NCBI GenBank assembly: GCA_004194705.1
Contig: SADC01000024.1
Location: forward strand, 62,001 to 126,000
Length of the DNA: 64,000 nt
Reading direction: 5' to 3'
From: Ditylenchus dipsaci
Taxonomy: Eukaryota; Nematoda; Chromadorea; Rhabditida; Anguinidae
How positions within the stretch are numbered: position 1 is the first letter of the stretch; the number at the start of each line of letters is the position of its first letter. Shown in pieces: positions 34,605 to 44,241 of this stretch. A model generated the notes under the pieces. The model had not been told where the DNA came from. It saw only the letters and a program-made list of their open reading frames with translations, and did no database searches. The position numbers were made by a program, and so were the translations under genes.

Positions 34605-36251
34605 CCCAACTGTCGACCAAACTGACTGTCGACCCCCAACTGTCGACCCACCCAACTGTCGACCCCAACTGTCGACCCTCCCAACTGTCGACCCCCAACT
34701 GTCGACTCTAACCTTCGACTTTGAGTAAAACAATTTGTAAAAGTAATTTAACGGGGTCCTAAATGTCGACTTCTGCCTGATTTTACACTTTCTCAAGAAT
34801 TCAAAAACACTATAAAAACAACATGCCATCTTTATTTCAACAACAAACTGAAATTAACTGAAGAACAAAAAATAACAATTTTCACCGAATACTAACATTG
34901 GCTGGATTATCTAATTTCTAAGAGCGTTGTCTTCTTCCTCCGAACTTCCTTGACCACTTTCTTCAAAGCCCTCTTCCTCATCTTGAGCTGGTTCCGACCT
35001 TCCATTGTATCCCGTAGATAGCCAATCTGAAGAAGAAATTTGGCAAGTTTTTTTTTTTATCAAAACCGCCATAATCAGCATCATCAGCCTATCGGCTGAC
35101 TTTGTTCTCGTTAAATACTACCTTCTGTTCAGTCTTGGTCTCAGTGGATCTTTTGAATTCAGGCAACTTATGAAATTGTGGATCTGGCTTGCATTCTTTC
35201 TTCGGTTTGTTTGGCTGACTTTGTTCTTGTTGACTACCCCTTTCAACAGTTTCTGAAGCATGCCTATGATCTAAACAAAGCTACAAAACAAAATATACCT
35301 CAAAAAATAGGGTAACTAACCCTTTGAGCTAGTTTGTTTGTAGCAGCAACAGCAATGATTTCAGTACATAGTTTTTCACCACTACACTTCTGCAACACCG
35401 ATATGCAAAGAGCAATTGACTTTGTACAGCCAGATGGGCCACGGCTTTGTAAGATCCAGTGGACATATTTTGAAAGCTTTGGATAAGGCGGGCCTGTTAG
35501 AAACTTTTGCTGCGCGAGCTTCTTGACAAAACACTAAGAAATGAATGTAGGCTTCAAAATACTCGCAAAATACTCGTACCTTTTGACTTTCCAGCTAATT
35601 TGACCACAACTTTCTTTTCTACGCTAACTATAGCCGAGGCCACCAATTCTTGTGTGCCACTTGCCAATTCAGCTTGCATGCTGCGTCTTGATTCGACTCC
35701 TTCCACCTAAGTAGATAAATATTAACGTGATATATTTAAAGTAAGCTCAGAAATATTAACCTCACTTCGCTTCTTTGGCTGACGAAAATGGTTATAGTTA
35801 GGATCTTCATCAATTCGAACATTAGTGGTTCTATTCTCTTTTCGTAGAGGCAGCAGATAGTCTTTTGTTTTTTCCACCTGACTCGTAAAGCATAACAGCC
35901 ATTGCAGCGGTAGTAGAAGACTTTGACACCATCAGATTTTATTGTCTTGCTCTTTTTGATCACCCAAGTATAGCAATGATCTGGACGACCAATACAATTG
36001 GTTACAGCCATTTTATTGCTTCCTATTCGCTGATTGTAAGAAAAGACTATAACAAGCATCTTAAAACAGGCAAATAAAACGAGCTTGACCGCTTCAAGCT
36101 ATGTTAAATTACTTTTACAAATTGTTTTACTCAAAGTCGAAGGTTAGAGTCGACAGTTGGGGGTCGACAGTTGGGAGGGTCGACAGTTGGGGGTCGACAG
36201 TTGGGAGGGTCGACAGTTGGGGGTCGACAGTCAGTTTGGTCGACAGTTGGG
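34605..36251 (-). mobile_element. Array-TIR element, GTCGACAGTTGGGGG unit, with FLYWCH gene
   Basis: The ends CCCAACTGTCGACCAAACTG and CAGTTTGGTCGACAGTTGGG lead into six to eight units of 14-17 bp in opposite orientation. Both then continue identically through AACCTTCGACTTTGAGTAAA and ACAATTTGTAAAAGTAATTTAAC. Between them is one multi-exon minus-strand gene. No target duplication is evident. It lies within the hAT element 34141-37405. Confidence 0.75.
34911..36059 (-). CDS. FLYWCH-type zinc finger protein of an array-TIR element
   Basis: The first exon (36059 to about 35765) encodes HCYTWVIKKSKTIKSDG, then FYYRCNGCYALRVRWKK and, after one added A in the A6 run at 35868-35873, ENRTTNVRIDEDPNYNHFRQ. 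The C..C and terminal His pattern is that of a FLYWCH finger. Later exons give VEGVESRRSMQAELASGTQE, a segment with WILQSRGPSGCTKSIALC and CTEIIAVAATNKLAQR, then a lysine-rich stretch. The C-terminus is acidic, DEEEGFEESGQGSSEEEDN, ending at 34911. Introns are 35-95 nt. No DDE catalytic block is found, so this looks like a DNA-binding or accessory protein rather than a complete transposase. It could also be a deletion derivative. Confidence 0.55.
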
Positions 36252-36575
36252 TTTTTACCTTTAATGATACCCAAACAGCAACTTTACTTAAAAAAAGCCC
36301 GTGCCGAGGTAGGACGTGACTTAAAAAAGTATCTATTTGAATAATTTTGACACCGGTGTCAAAATTATCTCCCTCTCCCCCGATCCTCGGTGTGAAGTGT
36401 TACTTTATTACTTAAATCATGAACGATAAACGACTTAACTTGCGATCATATACTTAGAACTCATTTAGCTAGTTTAAAATGGAGATGAAAAACATAGTTG
36501 ACACTCAGATTGACTCGAACCAGCAACCTCGCTGACGTGTATATGAAGCTCCGCAGCAACCGCACCCCAATTTAG

Positions 36576-36905
36576 ACCAAGTGGTCGTCCACTTGGATCT
36601 AATTTTTTTAAATGCTTTTTTCGGGTTTCGAAACAATTTTTCTGCACTAATTCGAGCATGCTGAAGATGGTTTGACAATGGTAAAATCACGCTTTTATCG
36701 AGAAATTTTCGAGATATTGCTAACGATTGATTTTGATAAATCAAGAATTAGCAATAACTCAAAATTTCTCGATAAAATGTGATTTCACCACTGTCAAACA
36801 ATCTTCAGAAGCTCGAATTAGTTCAGAAAAATGATCTTGGTATCCACAAACGTGAACATTTTTCGATCCAAGTAGACGACCACTTGGACATCCACCGCCG
36901 AGGTT
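36576..36905. repeat. CAAGTGG foldback inside an inverted tRNA-like sequence
   Basis: ACCAAGTGGTCGTCCACTTGG begins the left arm and the right arm mirrors it, with GCTGAAGATGGTTTGAC in the arms. Just outside, CGAGGTTGCTGGTTCGAATCC (right, about 36900-36920) and its inverted copy at about 36515-36535 contain a tRNA B-box-like GGTTCGAATCC. No complete tRNA fold can be drawn. Confidence 0.6.
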
Positions 36906-37784
36906 GCTGGTTCGAATCCACCTGGGTGCACACTTCATTTTTTACCGTAATTTAAATATATAAAGACGAATGTTTGACCGTTCAGGACATTTGGGTGAAA
37001 AACTCCTACTCAAAATAAACCCCTACTCTGAAGTTACCTGGATATCAACCTGTCCAGGTGGTACTCAACCCTAGATTTGGGATTGAAAGTGGACCATTGA
37101 ATGTGGATCTAGAACACTGAGGCTGGAGGTAAATATCACTGTTGAGGTTGAAAATCACTATATAATAATGGCGCCCAAATGAGGGCGCCCAAATGAGTTT
37201 CGCCCAAATGAGTACGAACCGATGCATGTGTACAACATTAAATTTTGGCACTATGAAATTTTTTGAATTTCTTCCGATTTCCGTCTTCCGATTTCCGATT
37301 TCCGGCAGTTTTTTTCTTCCGATTTCCGACTTCCGGTTTTGAGAATTTTCTACTTCCGGTTCCGATTTTTGTTCCGACTTTTTTTTGTCTTCCGTTCCAG
37401 CCCTGATACGGTTGTATGAAATCATGTAAATTGAAATCTAAAAAAATTGTCAGTTCCTAAATAATAACGAAACCCTGCCCCTCAAAAATACTCTTTTCTT
37501 CCTTGGTCATAACTTCGCTAGCTACCTTTTTTTTCTAGAGTGATTTCGGTGCGGACAAATTTCTATCTGGTTCCTCATGAAATTCCGATTCTATAAAGTC
37601 ATAAAACGCGTTGACAAAAAAAATTGGTGAAGGCTCAGGCTATATATAGATAGGTACGCATCATTTTGGCTAGTTTCCTTTAATTTTGGTGATCATTTGC
37701 TCAAAATCGCCAAATTGAGGCAGTTGCGGACAGCAAAGCAGGGCTGGAAATGGTTGCAATCGATTGCTCAATTAATTTTTGCCA

Positions 37785-37905
37785 TTAAATTCTAGGCCTT
37801 GTTTTGTTAGAGACCAAGTTGAAAAATCGTACAGAAGTTCAATGATTCGGGAAAAAAATTGAATTCCCGGGCCCCACCTCTTATTAGCGTGGGCATGCCC
37901 CTTTG
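37785..37905. repeat. Dispersed repeat, copy A
   Basis: GTACAGAAGTTCAATGATTC ... GAATTCCCGGG ... CACCTCTTATTAGCGTGGG is shared with 46465-46592. From 37910 to 38250 no gene is supported. Confidence 0.8.
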
Positions 37906-38260
37906 AAGGACCATCGCCGTCGATGACAATGTCAATTTCGAGTTTTTGAATTCGCGGGGACAGCTGATTTATTTCGAAAATATATTTCGAATTTTTTTGT
38001 TTGCGATTAAAATTTGTTAAAAGTTAAGAACCCTCCACTAGTCGAGCCCAACGTTGCTTGACAATGCCAGATCGGACGACTTAGACGACTCCCATTAAGC
38101 TATAACCTATTATAGACACCTGTTGACTCACCTCACCTAGTCAATAAAATTTAAATTCAAGATGAAAATAAAAAAATAATCTGCGAAAATATTTTTCGCA
38201 TTTCTGGCTGTCCCCGCCAATTCGAAAACTCGAAATTGCCATTGTCATCGACGGCGTAGG

Positions 38261-38458
38261 TCCTTAAAGGACCACGCTTTTTGCGCGCAGCGACATGTGC
38301 AAAATTTTAATTGCCGGGGACACTTCTCTTTCGTCTCTTTCTGTACTCTTTTCGAATTGTTTGAAATGACCCAAAGATACAGTGCGAGATGAAAGAGAAG
38401 TGTCCCCCTCCAATTCAAATTTGTACATGTCGCTGCGCGCAAAAACCATGGTCCTTTA
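38261..38458. repeat. Foldback MITE
   Basis: GGTCCTTAAAGGACCACGCT and GGTCCTTTAAAG arms with TTGCGCGCAGCGACATGT and its complement. Directly abuts the array-TIR element at 38471. Confidence 0.75.
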
Positions 38459-38470
38459 AAGTAAAAAAAC

Positions 38471-38808
38471 GGGCAGCCGACGATTGCGCCATTTCAAATT
38501 GCGCCAATGCAGATTGCGCCACTGCAAATTTCGCCACTGCAAATTGCGCCAAAATCGAATTGCGCCATTACAACCCTGCCAATTTCTGGTCATTTTACTG
38601 AAATTGATCATTGAAGTACATGAAACAGTCACCCCTAATACTAGAAGGAACAAAATCCGTTGAGATCAGATTAAAAAATACATTTGCTTAACTTTAATTA
38701 GAGTATATAGTGGCGCAATTTGCAGTGGCGCAATCTGCATTGGCGCAATTTGAATGTGGCGCAATCTGAATTGGCGCAATTTGAAATGGCGCAATCGTCG
38801 GCCTGCCC
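38471..38808. mobile_element. Array-TIR MITE, ATTGCGCCACTGCAA unit
   Basis: GGGCAGCCGACGATTGCGCC and GGCGCAATCGTCGGCCTGCCC are inverted ends. Each is followed by five to six clean 15-bp units (ATTGCGCCATTTCAA, ATTGCGCCAATGCAG and so on). Only about 110 bp of unique sequence separates the arms. Flanks share AAAAAAC, possibly a target duplication in an A-rich site. No gene. Confidence 0.75.
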
Positions 38809-39870
38809 AAAAAACTTACTAAAAAAAGGAATTAAAATACCCCCAGAGGGACTTGAACTTTCGACAATAGTCGATGCGTACATAAAGTCCCCCCTTTAAT
38901 ACCATAATCCTAGTCGTGAAATGAGCGGAAGCCCAGTAATTAGTGATTGCTTAGTTTTCAGAAGAAATACAGTATATGCACATCCCTGTAGATGCTGACA
39001 AACTTTTAGCAAACGCAAATTTTTTGAATACGTTTTTTCAAAATCGTTTATTAAATAAAATCGTGTTTGCATTATGTGGCAACTTGACTGGCAGTTTTAC
39101 GAAATGTGGCTTGTTTCATTTTAAGGAGGCAGAAATTTTCGGTACTGAATAAAAAGTTGCAGGTAAAATCACAGTTCAAGCGTGTCTTTATTATTTTAGC
39201 TTTTTTAATCTACGTGTTTACACTAACTTTATAGCTCTGAATGTAAGCTACAAAATGTTTTAAATTAGAAAAATTCGCTACCCCTCTGTCTGAACCAAAT
39301 GAACTCGATGTTAACCCATTTGTGTAGAGGTTTTTGAGTTTCTTTTGAGAAATATGCGTTTGGAGGTTTCGATTTTGCTTCTCTCACTATCAAGCACATT
39401 TTACAACATGACATTAGAAACAGCTTCGAGTTGAAGGCTTACAATGCTAAAAATTCTCTACACTTTTCTTGAGAAAATATTCTACTTGGAAACTTGACCG
39501 GTTTTCGTAGTACTGATCATGTGACTGAAAATGGGCAAAGCTTTTTCGTGCCGCAAAAAGACTTTTTTGCTCCCAAAAGTTTTTTTTGCAAAAGATTTTT
39601 ATTTGCTGCAAACATTTTTTGCTTCACATGCATCCTTCGTAATACAATCTCTATATAGTATTTGGGTCAGCTGTGTGTGTGTAACGCTAATACATGCCAA
39701 TTCCCGCTTCACCAGTTATATCTTTTTTCTGGGAGATATTTTATTAGGCAAATTTTGCTCATTCGATAGCTCTTTTAACGGCGGAGGATCTATAAAATTC
39801 AGCTTTAAAGATTACTGCGAAAAAACTCGAGTTTTTGGTCCCTTGCAGTTGACAATTAAGGGTTGAAAAT

Positions 39871-40432
39871 CTTCTTTTTTCGAGTTTTTTTTGACTTTGA
39901 AGATCAAAAATGGGTCATAAAGGGCAAAATCGCTTTTGCGGCCAGGTTCATTGTGTTCCCCAAGATGTCATTCACCATTAAAAAGAAAGAACGTTGAAAA
40001 ATTCGCGTTCCAAGAGGGGCATCTCCCTATTTTTATGAAAGCTATTTTTTCTAAAAATCTTCTTTTTTTCGAGTTTTTTTGACTTTGAAGATCAAAAATG
40101 GGTCATAAAGAGCAAAATCGCTTTTGCGGCCAAGTTCATCGTGTTTCTCAAGATGTCATCTATCATTAAAAGAAAGAACGTTGAAAATTCGCGTTCCAAG
40201 AGGGGCATCTTCCTATTTTATATGAAAGCTATTTTTTCTAAAAATCTTCTTTTTTCGAGTTTTTTCGACTTTGAAGATCAAAAATGGGTCATAAGGGGCG
40301 AAATCGCTTTTGCGGCCAAGTTCATCGTGTTTCTCAAGATGTCATCTATCATTAAAAAGAAAGAACGTTGAAAATTCGCGTTCCAAGAGGGGCATCTCCC
40401 TATTTTTATGAAAGCTATTTTTATTAGAAAAT
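39871..40432. repeat. Three tandem copies of a 187-bp repeat
   Basis: Copies start at 39871, 40059 and 40246 with CTTCTTTTTTCGAGTTTTTT and contain GGTCATAAAGGGCAAAATCG and TTCGCGTTCCAAGAGGGGCA. They lie inside the Helitron. Confidence 0.9.
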
Positions 40433-40553
40433 TTCTATTTTACCAGGATTCCTTTCACTTTTAGATTTCAAAATGGAATTTGTCTCGATACGAGAACTGT
40501 AGTTTGGCTTGAGTTCAAATATTAGTTCGAATATTTTCATTTACACTATACAG

Positions 40554-40782
40554 GAAACAGTTCCCTATTAAACCATGCTTTGCCATGACAATTAATAAAA
40601 GTCAAGGCCAAACAATCGATTTTGTTGGAATTGACCTGACAGATCCTGTGTTTACCCACGGAATGTCATATGTTGCATTTTCCCGTGCAAGGGCGTGGCA
40701 GTTTTTCAAAGTTGCAGTGAAATGCGACAGCAAAAATAAAGTGAAAAACATTGTGTGGAAAGAAGTTTGGCTTGACTGTTAA
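40554..40782 (+). CDS. Helitron helicase, C-terminal exon
   Basis: After a tatacag acceptor the exon reads KQFPIKPCFAMTINKSQGQT then YVAFSRAR, the last conserved motifs of the Pif1-like SF1B helicase of Helitron Rep/Hel proteins, and ends with TGA... VWLDC and a stop at 40780-40782. Everything upstream (Rep domain and helicase motifs I-IV) is missing. It is a remnant of an autonomous ancestor and cannot act alone. Confidence 0.85.
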
Positions 40783-40935
40783 ACTAAAAAAATGGATTGA
40801 AATTCCTTTGAGCAAATAGCTCATAAAATGCCAATCACGCGAAGTGGGTTTACGACCTGATTGGTACTGTAGTGCTATACTACACTGAACTTCGCTTTCA
40901 TGACGCAGGCGCCCGAAAGGCGCCAGTTCGCCTAG

Positions 40936-41845
40936 TTTGTATATAATTGGTATTCTTGATAACAATTTTACGAAAGTGCATGTGGAGCAGAAAAAATATT
41001 TGCTGCAAATAAAAGTCTTTTTTGAGCAAAAAATATATTTCTTTTTGCAGCATGGAAAAGCTTTGCCCACTAAAAATTATGTTGTTCAAGCACAATTGTA
41101 AGTGCTAGCCACAAGCGCACAAGTCAAATTTAGTAACTGATCGATAACTTATAAATCATCCGAAAAGCGGACAAAAAATAAAAAATAAGTTGAAAAAATT
41201 AGAAACGCTTGAACTGTGGTTTGAACCTGTTGATTTGAGCTTTTTATTGTACCAAAAATTTGACCCTCTTTATTAAAAGCTGGCTCAAGTTAGTACCCCC
41301 CTCACCAAATTAATTATTTCCGCACGAAATCGTAAAAAACGAGTATTAAACTGACCTCCTGTTTTTCAGAAAAACTTGAGAAATACCCGTTTTTAACAAC
41401 TCCTGCTTTTTGTGAAAGGGAATTTCTCGAGTTTTTCTGAATAACAAGGAGTCAGTTGATAGCTCATCAAAAACTAGAGATTCAGGGCTGCATGATGATC
41501 GGAAGAAAGAATTTATAATTTAAAAATACCGAGAAATACTCGTTTTCACGATTTGATGGGAGAAATAATTAATTTGGTGGGTGAAACTACTTATAACTAA
41601 CTACTTATAGCCATGAAAATGCTGTTTGGTATTGAGATGCCTTCAGAATCTTTTAAAAAATGTGCGCGTACAGTATACCACACGGAAGAACCTAAAAAAT
41701 TAGACACAGAAAAATTCAAATTTTGTATATAGAGTACAGTAAACTTCTATAAAATGAGCCCGAGCAGTCGCGTTATCCGTCTTTTTCCGGACCAAATTTG
41801 TTATGATAGTGGAGTCAAAGAAAGATAAATGCTGCTAGTCTTACG
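40936..41845. repeat. Segmental duplication, copy with the Helitron
   Basis: Continues the match to 16493-17490 after the Helitron end, including the shared foldback. A stretch between GAGTATT and AAACTGACC, present in the other copy, is deleted here near 41345. The palindrome GGCGCCAATACTGTCACAGA is specific to this copy at 41867-41900. Up to 42280 nothing coding. Confidence 0.85.
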
Positions 41846-42295
41846 CGGTACTTGTCAATAGTGTGCGGCGCCAATACTGTCACAGACAGTATCGGCGCCG
41901 CACAGCCATGACAGCCATGTCCGGCTTGTATTGGAGGACAATAGTGTCCAACCCTATTAAAACGACGAATTATATCCTGAACCTCTCGAAACGCTAAAAG
42001 ACAACCATTAATCAATCTATCGGTCATTCCACCATATTTTAATCACTGGAGCTGGGCAAAACGAGCCTCTATATGCAGGTCCGCGACGTGCAGCTGCCAC
42101 AGCCGTTTCTCTCCCAGCTCTTTCTCTCCAAGGAAGTTTCACTTCTCAGACAAATATTTTAATTATTTGTGCCTATATCAACTTAAATCGCCTCAGGAGT
42201 ACAAGAAAGACATTATTTTCATGGTGCAGTCAATGAAAATTAAGTTTATGCATTTTTGAATTTCAACTTTTGCTAGTTTTACCGGCTAGGGAGAT

Positions 42296-42411
42296 TTGCC
42301 AAAAACGAAATTTGCCAAAACGAAATTTGCCAAAACGAGATTTGCCAAAACGAAATTTGGCAAAACGAAATTTGCCAAAACGAAATTTGCCAAAACGAGA
42401 TTTGCCAAAGA
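42296..42411. repeat. 15-bp tandem array, left (short)
   Basis: About eight copies of TTGCCAAAACGAAAT, inverted relative to the right array, with two CGAGAT variants. Confidence 0.95.
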
Positions 42412-43004
42412 CTAACAGGGGACCAAGGCAGTTTTTTACGTTTTTTTTCGAAATTTTTAGATTGTGTCCAAACCACCCAGACCGACCAAAAACCACCCCA
42501 ACCACTCAAACACCAAAACCTCCTAAAAATGTTAGTTCTTTCTAACTACTGCTTTGGGTGGCGGTAAATTGATCCAAAATTTTCTGGGTAGTGGTATCTT
42601 GATTGTAGTACTCAGTTGGCAGTACCCGAGTTGCATATTAGACCATTAAAACAAGTGGTAGTTCACTTGAATCAAAAAAGTTTTACGTTTTTTATGTTCC
42701 AAAACTTGTTTTCTGGACTAATTCGGACAAGCTGAAGATGGTTTGACAGTGGTAAAATAAAGTTTTGTTGTCCACTCAACTGAATCTTAACTGAAGTTGA
42801 AAATTTAAATTAACCGTGCAAGCAACTAGTCATTTTTTCAGATGACCATCTTTTTTTTAAAGACCTTACTCCTCAATTTCTTACAATGAACACTCCAAAC
42901 AAATCTTCAAGAAAATTTATTTAACACATCGAGCAACAAACAAGCACAACACACCTCAGAATGATTTGGACATCTTCAAATTAGACTTCATCAAAGCGAG
43001 ATCG

Positions 43005-44151
43005 TCAAGTTGAATTTGATCGATTGAATTTGCAACTGGAGCCAAGCTGTTCCTGATTTCCTCTGAATTGAATGCCCGCAAAGCTTCTTTGGTCCCTCAA
43101 TCTTCTTACGCTGAGTACAGTACTTGTTCCAACAAGACCGACACCTTGTGAAAGCCGAATTGCCTGCTGGTAAGACACATGTCCTAAATTTAGTGTTACA
43201 TTTTTGAAACTCGACAATAGAATAAACAATATTTTGGGATACCTAGCTCGACCTTGAAGTGATACAGAAGCCATAGTCTTTAAGATTCTTCATAATTGCT
43301 TGGACAAAGTGGAACCAACAAGTCTTATGTTTCACCGTATGCATGACACCTAAAATCAGATCAAAAAGAATGAGAAAGAAACTTTTTAGATAGCGTGCGA
43401 ACCTCCAAAAAATTCCAGAATCGAAGGACAAGAATGGCCTACTGTTGACCAGTTTTAAGTCGTTTGGAACCTCTAAATGCATTGGCCCTGTTTTTCCTTT
43501 GGGTACTGGAAAACCTCGCTAAATAAAAGGTAAACATAAAATTGCATTAGTTAAATTCCACATACATGTTTTTCCAACTGCAAAACTCTGTCCATGTTCT
43601 GTTCCTTCATTACTGCAATGATCCCGGGGTGTGATAAAGCTAGAGCCTGAGTTCGTGCTTTCTTGGGCGTCATCCTCACTGGGTCTTCTCTCAGCAACTG
43701 CTTTCTTTTTTCATAATTTGTCGCTTCTCAATAACCACCAGATTCGCATGATGGAGATGGCGGCCACGAGTTGAATGTATTCGCCTAGATTCCCTGAAGT
43801 GAAAATAAGAAAAATGTAAGATATTGAGGAAACTACCGATCCAAACCGACATCTTGCATCCACGGTGACGACGGTCTGTGCAGTAATACACTGATGCATC
43901 TCTCTTATTGAATTCACCATAGTTTTGTAGAGTGTCAAGAGTGGTTGAGAAGCCAAACTAAAAGGAGTAGCCTGTAGAACGATATAATTCAAACACTATA
44001 CGCGTCTAAAAGCTTACCACCGATTGCAAGCATTCTCTTCTTTTCTTGAGCTTTCCATCATATCGATCCTTGGTGGATCTGGATAAACTTCTATTTGCCC
44101 TACATCTGGCGTACTTCCTTCGCTATCGCTGGAATTTTTTAATTCGCTCAT
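43005..44151 (-). CDS. FLYWCH-finger protein with residual MULE transposase segment
   Basis: The start is MSELKNSSDSEGSTPDVGQI at 44151. The next exon reads FGFSTTLDTLQNYGEFNKRD then VYYCTDRRHRGCKMSVWI. After a 43-nt intron it reads RGRHLHHANLVVIEKRQI, completing a FLYWCH-like C..C..H.H finger. One added A in the A6 run (T run 43706-43711) restores KRKQLLREDPVRMTPKKART and MKEQNMDRVLQLEKH. Later exons give NSRPFLSFDSGIFW and KTCWFHFVQAIMKNLKDYGF, the latter typical of the CFFHFSQA block just after the second catalytic Asp in MULE transposases. The catalytic Asp blocks themselves are not seen, so the core is deleted. Introns are 43-60 nt. Confidence 0.6.
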
Positions 44152-44241
44152 GCTGTCTAAATATGTGTATCAGTAAAAAAGAAACAACTGCTGAAGTCAA
44201 TGACGCAAATTAACTAAAGATATTCGACAGCCTATTTAAAT

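Larger units (their letters stand above)
34141..37405. mobile_element. hAT element with perfect 8-bp target duplication, carrying nested elements
   Basis: The ends CAGGGGTGGAACGGAA and TTCCGTTCCAGCCCTG are flanked by a perfect duplication ATACGGTT (34133-34140, 37406-37413). The terminal repeats of about 270 bp contain two sub-arrays, TCCGATTTCCG and CTCATTTGGGCGCCC, in mirrored order, the inner boundary being GCGCCATTACTATATAGTG. No hAT transposase is recognised. The interior holds the FLYWCH array-TIR element (34605-36251) and a CAAGTGG foldback (36576-36905). Confidence 0.85.
39648..40935 (+). mobile_element. Helitron with both ends defined
   Basis: It starts TCTCTATATAGTATT and ends CTAG (40932-40935), preceded by the hairpin GGCGCC-CGAAA-GGCGCC at 40908-40924. 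It is inserted between A and T with no target duplication. The empty site is preserved in the duplicate locus at 16492/16493, which fixes both boundaries exactly. It contains a triplicated 187-bp repeat and one helicase exon, so it is non-autonomous. Helitrons move by rolling-circle replication using a Rep/helicase protein supplied by full copies. Confidence 0.9.
39533..41068. mobile_element. MULE-type MITE (GGGCAAAGC ends) split by a Helitron
   Basis: GGGCAAAGCTTTTTCGTGCC and the opposite end GCATGGAAAAGCTTTGCCC are flanked by a 9-bp duplication ACT[G/A]AAAAT (39524-39532, 41069-41077). Without the 1288-bp Helitron the MITE is about 248 bp. Confidence 0.75.

Noticed and set aside
36515..36920. 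Possible tRNA gene (GGTTCGAATCC B-box-like motif)
   Set aside because: No acceptor, D or anticodon stems can be drawn, and the motif is present as inverted copies flanking a foldback.
38476..38800. CRISPR-like regular repeats
   Set aside because: Units are contiguous with no unique spacers, and the genome is eukaryotic; they are transposon-end arrays.
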